Shown: positions 35,482-44,631 of the stretch, in pieces
Numbering within the stretch: position 1 is the stretch's first letter
Layout of the letters: each line of letters opens with the position of its first letter
NCBI GenBank assembly: GCA_965116055.1
Contig: OZ220466.1
Span: 1,240,001 to 1,304,000 of the forward strand
Direction of reading: 5' to 3'
DNA from: Bin55 sp965116055
GTDB taxonomy: Bacteria; Pseudomonadota; Gammaproteobacteria; Pseudomonadales; Azotimanducaceae
Length of the DNA: 64,000 nt
Notes under the pieces: generated by a model
The model's input: the letters and a program-made list of their open reading frames with translations, nothing else
The model's database searches: none
What the model was told of the DNA's origin: nothing
Translations under genes and position numbers: made by a program

Positions 35482-36264
35482 CTATTTTTGTGCGGCGGGT
35501 GGTTCGTCGCGTAGAAATACGAACTTCGTTTTCGTTGAGCGGTCCGGTGCGTAGCGGTACCCCTGATAGTCGAATCGCTTTAGACCTGCGAGGTTTTCAA
35601 CCTTCTGAGTCACGATGTAACGAGCCATCAAACCACGCGCTCGTTTACCGTAAAAAGTCATGAAGCGATAACCATCGCGAAACTTGTCGAGGAATTGGCA
35701 CTTAACGACTGGAAAATTGAGGCGCGTTGGGTCGATCGCGTTAAAGTACTCATCGGAGGCCAGGTTAATCAGAATTGGATTGCGCTGTCGTTCTAGATCA
35801 CGATTAAGACAGTCAACGATGCGGTCTCCCCAAAAACTGTAAAGGTTTTCGGCCCCTGAGGTTTTGATTGGCAAGCCCATTTCGAGCCGATATGGATGGA
35901 TACGATCCAAGGGTCGTAGTAGCCCGTATAGCCCCGAGAGAATGCGTAGCCGTCGTTGCGCCGAGGTCAAATCGCCCTCGGTTAGCGTCGGCGCGTCCAA
36001 ACCGAGATACACATCGCCTCTAAATGCTAGGATAGCCTGACGGGCGCCACGTAGATCGGGAACCCACGAACTAAAGCGTTCCTCATTGAGCGTCGCAAGG
36101 TTGTCGCTGATGTTCATCAGAGATTTGATGCCATTTGCGTCGAATTGGCGCATCACGTCAACCAATGACGCGGTTTGTTCGAGAAATAGAGGCTCCGTCT
36201 TCTTGCGCGAACCGACCCGCGACTTAAAATCAAGATTCTTGGACGGAGAAATGACGCTTAGCAT
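35482..36264 (-). CDS. yaaA: Peroxide stress protein YaaA
   Basis: YaaA/DUF328 protein of 260 residues. The N-terminal SPSKNLDF motif, the SDNLATLNEERF block, the LSGLYGLLRPLDRIHPYRLEMG block and the C-terminal GLMARYI are all family hallmarks. In E. coli YaaA lowers free iron under peroxide stress and binds DNA. Its length is normal. It is divergent from the PP2C phosphatase gene. Confidence 0.93.
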   Translation of the reverse strand: MLSVISPSKNLDFKSRVGSRKKTEPLFLEQTASLVDVMRQFDANGIKSLMNISDNLATLNEERFSSWVPDLRGARQAILAFRGDVYLGLDAPTLTEGDLTSAQRRLRILSGLYGLLRPLDRIHPYRLEMGLPIKTSGAENLYSFWGDRIVDCLNRDLERQRNPILINLASDEYFNAIDPTRLNFPVVKCQFLDKFRDGYRFMTFYGKRARGLMARYIVTQKVENLAGLKRFDYQGYRYAPDRSTKTKFVFLRDEPPAAQK

Positions 36265-36407
36265 TTAAAACGCGGTGAAATGCGTTCAATTAGGCAAGTT
36301 CGTTTGGATTATAAATTTAGGTTTTAGAGTTCGTGAGAATAGGTTCGTTCTTCATTGGTTTTCCGAACGATCCTTCCGCTATTGTCAGTTAGAAGAACAT
36401 TTCGCGA

Positions 36408-37124
36408 TTGATACTTATCGGTAAATCCTGGAAAGGTCGTGTCCGTTCTCGCAACGAGGATGTATATTGGACGCGCCCCGAACTGCGTCAGTGCGGCGTC
36501 GCCGACGGCATGGGGGGGCTTGATGCTGGACATATCGCTGCGCGCATGGCCGCAGACGCGGTCGTGCAAGGGGTTCGCGATCACGGCTTGGACGGTTTGG
36601 ACTGCACTAGTTTAGAAGACATAGTCAAGAAGGCGAATCGGGATGTACATGCGAGGGCTCGTGCGCTACCTGACGTCAAGGCAATGGGCGCGACATTGGT
36701 GATGTTGCAGCTTGTAGACGGCAAAGGCTTCGTTTGTCACGCGGGCGACGCGCGGGCTTACTTACTACGGAATCAAGAATTTAGTCAATTAACGAGAGAT
36801 CACAACCTGGTTAACGAACGCATTGATCGCGGTGAAATATCTCCTGAAGAAGCAACTGCAACGCGGACGGACACCCGCGTAACACAATCTATCGGTCCAA
36901 GTCAAGTAGTAAAGCCGACGGTTTCTGCGTTTGATGTGCAAGATAAGGATTTATTCATGCTATGTAGCGATGGTTTAACGGGTTTCGTTGGCAATGAAGT
37001 CCTTGCGCCGATCATGAATGAATGTCGATCTAACATTAATGTCATGTTGGATAAGTTGATCAATGCGGCTAGCGATCACGGCAGCACGGACAACATCACG
37101 GTCGTATTGGCGGAGGTCAATTGA
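36408..37124 (+). CDS. PP2C-family protein serine/threonine phosphatase
   Basis: Bacterial PP2C (Stp1-like) of 238 residues. Metal-binding motifs are present: RSRNEDV near the N-terminus, GVADGMGGLDAGH (about 29-41), HAGDARAYLL, LTRDHN, and the C-terminal CSDGLTGFV and HGSTDNITVVL. It dephosphorylates Ser/Thr proteins. The start is the TTG at 36408; no ATG lies between the upstream in-frame stop (36391-36393) and the first motif, and no strong ribosome binding site is visible. No partner kinase is adjacent. It overlaps the bolA start by 1 bp. Confidence 0.9.
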   Translation: MILIGKSWKGRVRSRNEDVYWTRPELRQCGVADGMGGLDAGHIAARMAADAVVQGVRDHGLDGLDCTSLEDIVKKANRDVHARARALPDVKAMGATLVMLQLVDGKGFVCHAGDARAYLLRNQEFSQLTRDHNLVNERIDRGEISPEEATATRTDTRVTQSIGPSQVVKPTVSAFDVQDKDLFMLCSDGLTGFVGNEVLAPIMNECRSNINVMLDKLINAASDHGSTDNITVVLAEVN

Positions 37125-37438
37125 TGAGCGTTCAGGAAGCGATTACATCCAAACTTACGACGCTGGATCCGTTACATTTGGAAGTCATTAACGAAAGCAG
37201 CAACCATAACGTTGCACCGGATTCCGAATCTCACTTCAAGGTCGTCATCGTGAGTCCCCGTTTTGAGAACTTACGCCTGCTTGATCGGCATCGCTTGATT
37301 AATAGGTTGTTAGCCGATGAGCTGGATGGCCCGGTGCATGCGCTTGCCATTCACGCATATACGGCATCCGGCTGGGAACGTCGATTCGGCGAAGCGCCTA
37401 TGTCGCCACCTTGCCTGGGTGGTTCAAAAGCTCGCTGA
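37124..37438 (+). CDS. bolA: BolA family protein
   Basis: BolA-fold protein of 104 residues. The characteristic core SHFKVVIVSPRFENLRLLDRHRLINRLL (split into SHFKVVIVSP and the helix following) carries the conserved His/Arg positions. The C-terminal HALAIHAYTASGWE has the invariant His used for iron-sulfur cluster binding with monothiol glutaredoxins. It is involved in iron-sulfur and stress physiology. The ATG at 37124 shares its A with the last base of the phosphatase TGA, so translation is coupled. Confidence 0.9.
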   Translation: MSVQEAITSKLTTLDPLHLEVINESSNHNVAPDSESHFKVVIVSPRFENLRLLDRHRLINRLLADELDGPVHALAIHAYTASGWERRFGEAPMSPPCLGGSKAR

Positions 37439-37442
37439 CATC

Positions 37443-38360
37443 TTGAAGCACGTCGTTTCGTTCTATAAGTTCTTTTGCGTTGCAGACCCAGCGCAATGGG
37501 CAACTGACCTACACGCGGCACTCCACAGACTACATGTCGTTGGTACGGTTTTGATTGCACGAGAGGGTGTCAATGCAACGCTTGTGCACGAAAATCGTTT
37601 GACATTAGATCGCGCGGTACAAGCGATTGAAGAACATGATGGTTGCGGTTTACTGAAGACGAAATATTCAACTGCCCATCCGGACAATCCAGTTTTTCAT
37701 AGGTTGAAAATCAAATTACGCGATGAAATCATCCAGTTCGGAAAAACGCTTCGGGTCTCTGATCCTACCGGCAAACATGTCTCGGCACAGGAATGGAATG
37801 AGCTCCTATGCGATCCTGAGGTTCTAACTCTTGATGTGCGTAACGACTACGAGCGAATGACAGGCGCGTTTAAAGGTTCAGTACCTATCGGCATGAGTCG
37901 TTTCGGCGAATTTGAACAACAGATCGACGCGCTTCTTGCAAGCCAAAACAACCAAGCCATTGCGATGTATTGCACGGGTGGCATTCGTTGCGAGAAAGCG
38001 TCAAATGCCTTGCTTGAGCGCGGCGTCGAACACGTCTATCAATTAGACGGCGGGATCCTTCGTTATCTAGAAAACGTACATCCCAACGAGAGCAAGTGGG
38101 AAGGCGAATGTTTCGTCTTCGATCAACGTGTCTCAGTCGACACAAACTTAATGCAGGGGCATTTTGACCAATGTCACGCCTGCCGACGTCCTATTGACGA
38201 GAAGGACAAGCAATCGCCTCACTACGTTAAGAGCGTGAGCTGCCATTACTGTGTCGATGAGACAAGCGTTCGGCAGAAAGAGCAATTTGCTGAGCGGGCA
38301 AAACAACAAGCGCTAGCCGAAGCGAGAGGAGTTCGGCATGTCGGCGCGCCACGCGGTTAG
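37443..38360 (+). CDS. trhO: tRNA uridine(34) hydroxylase TrhO
   Basis: Rhodanese-domain protein of the YceA/TrhO family, making 5-hydroxyuridine at the tRNA wobble position. I start at TTG 37443, 5 bp after bolA (305 residues), because the conserved N-terminus SFYKFFCVADP begins there; a longer open frame reaches back into bolA. An acylphosphatase-like domain is followed by the rhodanese domain with catalytic Cys in MYCTGGIRCEKAS (about residue 180) and by a C-terminal zinc-type Cys region (QCHACRRPI, SCHYCVDE). Its stop is interlocked with that of the convergent tesA. Confidence 0.9.
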   Translation: MKHVVSFYKFFCVADPAQWATDLHAALHRLHVVGTVLIAREGVNATLVHENRLTLDRAVQAIEEHDGCGLLKTKYSTAHPDNPVFHRLKIKLRDEIIQFGKTLRVSDPTGKHVSAQEWNELLCDPEVLTLDVRNDYERMTGAFKGSVPIGMSRFGEFEQQIDALLASQNNQAIAMYCTGGIRCEKASNALLERGVEHVYQLDGGILRYLENVHPNESKWEGECFVFDQRVSVDTNLMQGHFDQCHACRRPIDEKDKQSPHYVKSVSCHYCVDETSVRQKEQFAERAKQQALAEARGVRHVGAPRG

Positions 38361-39019
38361 TTGCGAATTTCATTGGTGTCGTCCACATAGGGCCGCAATA
38401 CAGACCACACATTGGCAAGCAACCCTGGTTGTCCTTCGACATTAGGATGCAAACCGTCGTCTTGCATGAGTAAATCATCACCGGCAACGCCTTCCATGAG
38501 GAAAGGGATCAGAGCAATATCTTGTTCCACCGCAATCTCTTCAAATAACAATCTGAAAGGGATGACCCACTTAGGGCCCCAATTCGGCGGCAACTGCATA
38601 CCGGCTAATAACACATCCACATCTTGGGCCTGTGCGCGGTCAATGATCTCGATTAAATTTTTGCGGATTTCGTTCAGTGGGTACACGCGTAAGCCGTCGT
38701 TCGCACCTAACTCTAAAATCATGATTTGTGGTTTGAAATCACTGAGCAATCCATCGATTTTTAATAGTCCATCCAAGGTAGTAGCGCCGCTTACGCTTGC
38801 GTTTACGACTCGCCAATCTAGACGTTCTGCTTTGAGTTTTCGTTCGAGTAGTGATACCCACCCCAATTGGCTGTCTATTCTGTAGGCTGCACTGATACTG
38901 TCGCCTAGTACAAGAATCGTACGTTTAGCTGTAACGGGTTCTGCGTTCGCGTTACAGTAAGACCCTATTCCCAACACCAGGAGCAACTTGACAACTAGCA
39001 TCGGAAACGACGAGGCCAT
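38357..39019 (-). CDS. tesA: Periplasmic GDSL lipase/arylesterase TesA
   Basis: SGNH hydrolase of about 220 residues. A signal peptide (MASSFPMLVVKLLLVLGIG, then SYCNANA) supports the start at 39019, or at the second Met at 39001; the frame is open further upstream, but that part lies inside the divergent ATPase gene. Catalytic blocks: GDSISAAY (block I, nucleophile Ser), ASVSGATT, GANDGL (block III) and DDGLHPN (block V, Asp and His). It hydrolyses thioesters and esters. Divergent from the ybbA-ybbP pair, the arrangement known in E. coli; the 5' ends overlap by about 15-30 bp. Confidence 0.9.
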   Translation of the reverse strand: MASSFPMLVVKLLLVLGIGSYCNANAEPVTAKRTILVLGDSISAAYRIDSQLGWVSLLERKLKAERLDWRVVNASVSGATTLDGLLKIDGLLSDFKPQIMILELGANDGLRVYPLNEIRKNLIEIIDRAQAQDVDVLLAGMQLPPNWGPKWVIPFRLLFEEIAVEQDIALIPFLMEGVAGDDLLMQDDGLHPNVEGQPGLLANVWSVLRPYVDDTNEIRN

Positions 39020-39677
39020 TCTGCGAGCCGAAGCGCTTTGCAAGGATGTATATTTTGAAGGATCTACGCTTTCCATTCTGCGAGATGTTGACATTTCGAT
39101 TGATCGAGGCGAAGCCGTAGCCATTGTGGGAGAATCTGGATCAGGTAAGACTACTTTACTTGGTTTGCTTGCGGGTCTAGACATTCCTACTCGAGGACGT
39201 GTGTGGCTTGATGGCGCAGAACTTTCGGCCATGGATGAGGATAAGCGCGCGCAGGTTCGATCGCGGGCAGTAGGGTTTGTATTTCAAACATTTCAGCTTA
39301 TCGACAGTTTGACAGCGCTTGAGAACGTTATGTTGCCAGCGGAATTACGCGGCGAACGCACGGCGCGAACAGACGCATTACGTTACCTCGAACGGGTTGG
39401 TCTCAAGTATCGATTGAAACACTATCCGCGCCAACTATCAGGCGGCGAACAACAACGCGTCGCCATCGCTCGCGCATTTTGCTCGGAGCCTTCAGTGCTA
39501 TTCGCGGATGAACCAACGGGCAATCTGGATACAAAAACGGGACAACGCATTGCAGACTTGCTATTCGAGCTTAATCATGAAAGTGAAACCACGTTGGTTC
39601 TGGTTACGCACGATAAAAGCTTGGCCGAACGATGCCAATCAAGTACCGAATTAGCAGCTGGAAGCGTCATCGCATGA
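38988..39677 (+). CDS. ybbA: ABC transporter ATP-binding protein YbbA
   Basis: ATPase of 229 residues. Walker A GESGSGKTT, Q-loop FVFQTFQLIDSLTALENV, signature LSGGEQQRVAIARA, Walker B VLFADEPTGNLD, H-loop LVTHD. TTG start with AGGAG (38979-38983) 4 bp upstream. It overlaps the downstream permease by 4 bp (ATGA). Position next to divergent tesA and the large permease identifies it as YbbA. It belongs to the MacB/LolD group; the substrate of YbbAP is not settled. Confidence 0.92.
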   Translation: MTTSIGNDEAILRAEALCKDVYFEGSTLSILRDVDISIDRGEAVAIVGESGSGKTTLLGLLAGLDIPTRGRVWLDGAELSAMDEDKRAQVRSRAVGFVFQTFQLIDSLTALENVMLPAELRGERTARTDALRYLERVGLKYRLKHYPRQLSGGEQQRVAIARAFCSEPSVLFADEPTGNLDTKTGQRIADLLFELNHESETTLVLVTHDKSLAERCQSSTELAAGSVIA

Positions 39678-42178
39678 ACCTACGACTACTCTGGAATTTC
39701 ATTCTTAGCGATTGGCGTTCGGGTGAACTGCATCTGTTGTTGATTTCGCTAGCCATCGCGGTAGGTACCGTTTCGTCAATCACATTAACCGTGGATCGGC
39801 TTGAGAAAGCAATGATCCGCGAAGCTTCCGTGTTTCTTGGTGCGGACCGCAGTATTAGCTCGCGTAAAGCTATTCCTGCCGCTTTTGTGCGCGAAGCGAA
39901 AAATCGTGGCATTACCACGAGTTCTATGATCGTTTTTAGTTCGATGGTTCTGTCGGCGGAAGATAACAGTCGAGCGCAACTAGCCAGCGTTAAAGCTGTT
40001 GAGGGCAACTACCCGTTGCGCGGTAAATTGCGAATCGCTGCGGAGCCATTCGGGCCTACGACCGAAACAACGGCGATACCGAATCCTGGAGAAGTCTGGT
40101 TGAGTTCAAGGCTGATGTATGGCTTGGGTATTGAGCTTGGCGACCCAGTTGAAGTTGGCTATGCGTCACTGATTGCGACCGGCATTGTCGAAGCCGACCC
40201 GGATCGCGGGTTCAGCATGATGGATTTATCGCCGCGCGTTGTCATGCGGATGGAAGATATTGAAGCCACACGTGTTATTCAACCGGGCAGTCAGATTGAC
40301 TATCGATTGTTACTCGTTGGTGACGACGCGTCGTTTCGCGGGCTTTATGATGCGATTGAGGACAGCTTAACAGGTTATCGTTGGCGAAACGTCAAAGATT
40401 CGGATGAACGCATCGGTCGAGCGCTTGATCGGGCCGAGAGCTTCTTTTTGATTGGCGGCTCCATGGCGGTATTACTCGCTGGCGTCGCTATTGCATTAAG
40501 CGCTAATCGCTACGCCCGGCGGCATTTCGATCACGTCGGTATTCTCAAAACGCTTGGCACCCGTCCACGAAGCATCTTTTGGGGTTGTCTAAGCCTGTTG
40601 CTGATGATTGGACTTATTGGCATTGCGGCTGGCCTACTTATAGGCGCAGCAGTTCATTTTGGGCTAGTCTGGTACTTAACCGAAGTAGTTCTTGCGACAG
40701 CAGACACAGTACCACCTGCAAGTATCGCACCGTTGATCACGGGTGCTGTGACCGGTTTGGTTTGTTTGTTTGCCTTCGCACTGCCACCTTTTCTTGACCT
40801 GATTGGGGTTTCGCCGTTACGTGTCATCCGACGCGATTTCAGACGAGCCGGTACGTCTTCCGTGGTCACCTACGGATGCGCGACTGGCGGTATCTTAGGG
40901 TTGTTAATCTGGTACAGTGGCAGTGGGATATTTACGTTTTGGCTTCTCCTTGGCATTTTCGGTGTAACGATTGCTTTTGGCACGATCGCGATTTTGTTGT
41001 TGCGAGGTGGGCGCTTGGTAGGCATGCAAGCTGGTAGTTTCTGGCGTCTTGCCTTAAGCGGTTTGCAACGGCGCCGCATCGAAAACGTCGGCCAAATCGT
41101 TGTTTTCAGCTTAGTCATCATGTTGTTGTTGATTTTGTACTTGGTTCGATCGTCGCTGATTGAAGAATGGCAGGCGCAGTTGCCGTCCGACACGCCCAAT
41201 CATGTGTTGTTCAACATTGCAGAATCGCAACATGACGATGTTGCACAATTCATTGATGAGTATGCGAGCGCCGGTGAACTAGCGGCTTTCTATGACGGTC
41301 GCGTCGTTGCGGTAAATGGGGTACCCGTCGCGGCATATCAAAAGCAATTCACCTATGATGTCGGCCCGCGGCTATCATCGAGAAGACAACTTACGTGGTC
41401 CGAGGAAATCCCAGCAAACAACGAAATTAGCATGGGTGAGTGGTGGCCCATCAATACGACAGAGCGACTGGTGTCAGTCGAACAGGAATATGGCTTAGCA
41501 TGGAATTTAAAGCTCGGTGATACGTTGTCATTTCGGGTGCAGTCTGAAACTATCGACGTAAAGATCGCGAGCATGCGGGCCCTTGAATGGGGTGAAAACG
41601 CTCAATTCAATTTCTTTTTTGTATTTTCGCCGAACGTATTTGATGGCATTCCTACGAGCTATCGAGCGATGATCCATGTACCGGATGTGAATCGCCCGCA
41701 GCTCAGCCAGTTGATTGCGCGTAATCCCACAATGACTGTCATTGATGTTGATTCGATCATCAAGCAGGTACAGTCGGTTATTGATCGCGTGACCATGGCT
41801 GTCGAATGGATATTGATCCTGGTACTCAGCTCGGGAGCACTTGTTCTGTTAGCGTCAATCCAAGCAAGTCGCGACAATCGCATTAAGGAACATGCATTGT
41901 TGCGTTCAATGGGCGGTACGCGCAAACTCATTCTTGGTTCCTTAACAGCGGAGTTTCTAATGCTTGGCTTGATGGCTGGCTTGGTCGCTATCGTTGGGGC
42001 TGAGGTGTCGCTTTACCTGATTGAGGAAGAGCTGCTCGAATTCGACTACGGTGTGCGACCGGAGATTTGGGTTGCGGGTCTTCTTTTGGGTGGCGGAATC
42101 ATTGCCAGCGTCGGATATCTATCCACGCGTAAATTAGTGCGCTTGCCACCAGTCACCATATTGCGTGACGCGGGTTGA
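39674..42178 (+). CDS. ybbP: Large FtsX-like permease YbbP
   Basis: Inner-membrane protein of 834 residues made of two MacB/FtsX-type permease modules in one chain. An N-terminal helix (LHLLLISLAIAVGTVSSI, ~19-36) precedes a periplasmic domain; membrane segments then lie at about 255-385, 400-470 and 480-500, a second periplasmic domain follows, and three helices from ~715 to 825 end the protein. I use ATG 39674, which overlaps the ATPase stop (ATGA); a longer open frame upstream has no signal. It works with YbbA as a mechanotransmission-type transporter. Confidence 0.9.
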   Translation: MNLRLLWNFILSDWRSGELHLLLISLAIAVGTVSSITLTVDRLEKAMIREASVFLGADRSISSRKAIPAAFVREAKNRGITTSSMIVFSSMVLSAEDNSRAQLASVKAVEGNYPLRGKLRIAAEPFGPTTETTAIPNPGEVWLSSRLMYGLGIELGDPVEVGYASLIATGIVEADPDRGFSMMDLSPRVVMRMEDIEATRVIQPGSQIDYRLLLVGDDASFRGLYDAIEDSLTGYRWRNVKDSDERIGRALDRAESFFLIGGSMAVLLAGVAIALSANRYARRHFDHVGILKTLGTRPRSIFWGCLSLLLMIGLIGIAAGLLIGAAVHFGLVWYLTEVVLATADTVPPASIAPLITGAVTGLVCLFAFALPPFLDLIGVSPLRVIRRDFRRAGTSSVVTYGCATGGILGLLIWYSGSGIFTFWLLLGIFGVTIAFGTIAILLLRGGRLVGMQAGSFWRLALSGLQRRRIENVGQIVVFSLVIMLLLILYLVRSSLIEEWQAQLPSDTPNHVLFNIAESQHDDVAQFIDEYASAGELAAFYDGRVVAVNGVPVAAYQKQFTYDVGPRLSSRRQLTWSEEIPANNEISMGEWWPINTTERLVSVEQEYGLAWNLKLGDTLSFRVQSETIDVKIASMRALEWGENAQFNFFFVFSPNVFDGIPTSYRAMIHVPDVNRPQLSQLIARNPTMTVIDVDSIIKQVQSVIDRVTMAVEWILILVLSSGALVLLASIQASRDNRIKEHALLRSMGGTRKLILGSLTAEFLMLGLMAGLVAIVGAEVSLYLIEEELLEFDYGVRPEIWVAGLLLGGGIIASVGYLSTRKLVRLPPVTILRDAG

Positions 42179-43044
42179 TGTTGACTGAGAACATGTCGAA
42201 TCGGCGTTCTATTCACGAGAGGACCAGAAAACGAGAGCTTGACCATCACAAACTACGTAAGAAATTACGTCGTCTCGTTGGCCGGGCGATTAGCGACTAC
42301 GCGATGATTCGTGCCGGCGACCGAGTCATGGTGTGTCTATCGGGCGGCAAAGACTCCTACACGTTGTTGGACAATTTAATGTCGTTGCAGCGCCATGCAC
42401 CTATCGAGTTTTCATTGTTCGTTGTCAATGTCGATCAAAAACAACCGGATTTTCCACCACACGTACTGCCAACTTATCTTGCCGAACGAAATGTGGAGTA
42501 CTACGTCATTGAAGAAAATACCTATTCAATTGTTAAAGCTAAGACGCCCGTAGGTAAAACCTTCTGTCCCCTTTGTTCGAGGTTACGTCGCGGTATCCTC
42601 TACACCGCGGCAAAAAAGTACGGTGCTACGAAGATTGCGTTAGGTCACCATCTTGACGATGCTGTCGAGACACTATTTTTAAATATGTTCTACGGTGGAA
42701 AAATGAAAGCGATGCCGCCGCACCTACGATCTGACAACGGTATGCATCAAGTCATTCGACCGCTGTACTATGTTCGGGAGAAGGACATTGAGCGTTACTC
42801 GGTGGCGGAGGGCCATCCGATCATACCGTGCAATCTCTGCGGATCCCAAGCTAATCTGCAGCGGCAGGCAGTTAAAGAAATGTTGTGCCATTGGGATCGG
42901 CTACAGCCAGGTAGGACTGAGAACATTGCACGCGCCATGCGAAAAATCGTATTGTCACATTTGGCCGATCCAGATCAATTCAATTTCGGCGCGCTTGAGA
43001 ATTCAGTCATCGCGGAACCAATTCGGCAACTTCTGGTATCGTAA
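42178..43044 (+). CDS. ttcA: tRNA 2-thiocytidine biosynthesis protein TtcA
   Basis: Iron-sulfur thiolase of 288 residues making s2C32 in tRNA. PP-loop SGGKDSYTLLDNL, the first CxxC in KTFCPLCSRLRRG, ALGHHLDDAVETLFLNMFYGG, and the second CxxC-type IIPCNLCGSQ are all intact. ATG 42178 overlaps the ybbP stop by one base (a TTG 3 bp earlier is also open). Standard length. Confidence 0.94.
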   Translation: MLTENMSNRRSIHERTRKRELDHHKLRKKLRRLVGRAISDYAMIRAGDRVMVCLSGGKDSYTLLDNLMSLQRHAPIEFSLFVVNVDQKQPDFPPHVLPTYLAERNVEYYVIEENTYSIVKAKTPVGKTFCPLCSRLRRGILYTAAKKYGATKIALGHHLDDAVETLFLNMFYGGKMKAMPPHLRSDNGMHQVIRPLYYVREKDIERYSVAEGHPIIPCNLCGSQANLQRQAVKEMLCHWDRLQPGRTENIARAMRKIVLSHLADPDQFNFGALENSVIAEPIRQLLVS

Positions 43045-43108
43045 AGATTTGGATTGACCCGCGAATGCATCACGCTATATAACAAACCTATACCTTAGTC
43101 AGCATTCA

Positions 43109-43339
43109 TTGAAAATCTCCCATACGTTGCTTTCTGCCGCCGCGCTGGAAGGGCTATTGGACGAATTCATCACGCGCGACAGCGCAATCTGGGATAGCAC
43201 GATTGAACACAAACGGCAACGCGTCATTGACGACCTTGATAAAGGACGTGCGGTCATCGTGTTTAACGAGGAAGATGGCTCGACTCATATTTTGACAAAA
43301 GTGGAATTCGATGCTATGAAAGGGCAAAAAGGCGAATAA
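43109..43339 (+). CDS. yheU: YheU family small protein
   Basis: Protein of 76 residues of the UPF0270/YheU family: short helical N-terminus (LSAAALEGLLDEFITRD), then KRQRVIDDLDKGRAVIVF and a closing strand with HILTKVEFD. The function is unknown. TTG start; it lies between ttcA and the ccm operon. Confidence 0.75.
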   Translation: MKISHTLLSAAALEGLLDEFITRDSAIWDSTIEHKRQRVIDDLDKGRAVIVFNEEDGSTHILTKVEFDAMKGQKGE

Positions 43340-43356
43340 GCGATAAGCCTAGTTCA

Positions 43357-43962
43357 ATGAGTCATTTTGTCGTATCCGCGCTATTGACCGTATCGAGATT
43401 AGATATTGAAGTTGGAGAGCGCGCACTTATCAAGACGTTCCAACTAAGTGTGGAGCCTGGTATGTTGATTGAGATTACAGGGCCCAACGGGTGTGGTAAA
43501 ACGACTCTCCTACGTTACCTAGCAGGGATTCGTCGAGTAAATTCTGGGTGTATTGATATCCATAACACGCCGTATGTTTACATTGGCCAAAAACCTGGAT
43601 TAAATGCGTCAATGACGGTTTATGAAAATCTTGCATGGCTCACATGCAACGCAAACCAGCAAGTATCGAAGGGCCAGCTTTTAAACGCGCTTGACCGTGT
43701 TGGTCTAAGCAAATTTCGTGACAAATCCGTAGGATCCTTGTCGGCGGGGCAAGCACGTCGCTGCAGTTTGGCATTATTGCTTGCAGTTAAAGCCAAACTT
43801 TGGTTACTTGACGAACCATTGACGGCACTTGATCGAACAGCGATCAATTGGTTGAAACGCACTGTTACCGTGCATCGTGAAAATCGCGGCGGGGCGATCA
43901 TCGCCACACACGGCACGCTTGGGTTACCAGATACGACAACCATTGATCTTGATGCAACATGA
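43357..43962 (+). CDS. ccmA: Heme exporter ATP-binding protein CcmA
   Basis: ATPase of the system I cytochrome c maturation complex, 201 residues. Walker A GPNGCGKTT (about 44-52), a short Q-loop YIGQKPGLNASMTVYENL, signature LSAGQARRCSLALLL and Walker B LWLLDEPLTALD. The shortened helical region and the SAGQ.RR signature are characteristic of CcmA. With CcmB, CcmC and CcmD it releases holo-CcmE. The stop overlaps ccmB by 4 bp. Confidence 0.93.
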   Translation: MSHFVVSALLTVSRLDIEVGERALIKTFQLSVEPGMLIEITGPNGCGKTTLLRYLAGIRRVNSGCIDIHNTPYVYIGQKPGLNASMTVYENLAWLTCNANQQVSKGQLLNALDRVGLSKFRDKSVGSLSAGQARRCSLALLLAVKAKLWLLDEPLTALDRTAINWLKRTVTVHRENRGGAIIATHGTLGLPDTTTIDLDAT

Positions 43963-44630
43963 ACGCATTTACGGCGGCGTTCAATCGTGCGCTTCGGATC
44001 GGTGTCAGACATCCGCTTGACACACTAAATCCAATGGCTTTTTTCATCATGGTGACGGCGTTAATGAGTTTGGCTAATGCTCATGTGCCGATTGATGTAC
44101 AGAGCGAGCTAGCGGTGGCAACTCTGTGGGTCGTGCTGCTGTTAGCAACGATGCTAACCTCAAACAATGCGTACGCACAGGATTTCGACGATGGGTCGTT
44201 GGAACTTCTGGTTGCACATCAACCGTTCCTCTATGGCTCGGTACACGGCACTTTTCTCGCCCGGTGGCTGTTAACCATCTTGCCGCTATTGGTGCTTGTA
44301 CCGCTGAGTGCGTGGATCCTCAATCTCAATCTACATATCTATTGGATATTGATCGTGACGATGGTCGCCGGATCCATTGTTTTCACGCTTTTTGGCATGC
44401 TTGGTGCGGTACTTACGTTAGGAATTGGACGTAATGGGTTTCTTTTAGCTTTGCTTGTTTTGCCTTTGTATGTGCCAATGCTGTTATTAGGCGTCGGTGG
44501 ATGCCAACGCTATGCGTCTAATGAGCCTTATGAATTTGCCCTGATTAGCGTATGGGCGATGGCGATAGGTGCCATTACCTTTTTGCCGTTTGCTATTAGC
44601 GCATTGTTACGCGTGAGCCAGGAATATTGA
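43959..44630 (+). CDS. ccmB: Heme exporter membrane protein CcmB
   Basis: Inner-membrane protein of 223 residues with about six helices. Typical CcmB features are the N-terminal amphipathic segment (AFNRALRIGVRHPLDTLNP) and LASNNAYAQDFDDGSLELL-like text, here TSNNAYAQDFDDGSLELL. Partner of CcmA. ATG overlaps the ccmA stop; ccmC follows after one base. Confidence 0.93.
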   Translation: MNAFTAAFNRALRIGVRHPLDTLNPMAFFIMVTALMSLANAHVPIDVQSELAVATLWVVLLLATMLTSNNAYAQDFDDGSLELLVAHQPFLYGSVHGTFLARWLLTILPLLVLVPLSAWILNLNLHIYWILIVTMVAGSIVFTLFGMLGAVLTLGIGRNGFLLALLVLPLYVPMLLLGVGGCQRYASNEPYEFALISVWAMAIGAITFLPFAISALLRVSQEY

Positions 44631-44631
44631 G

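Noticed and set aside
37317..37442. Upstream extension of TrhO into bolA
   Set aside because: The conserved TrhO N-terminus begins just after TTG 37443, and the extension is bolA sequence in another frame.
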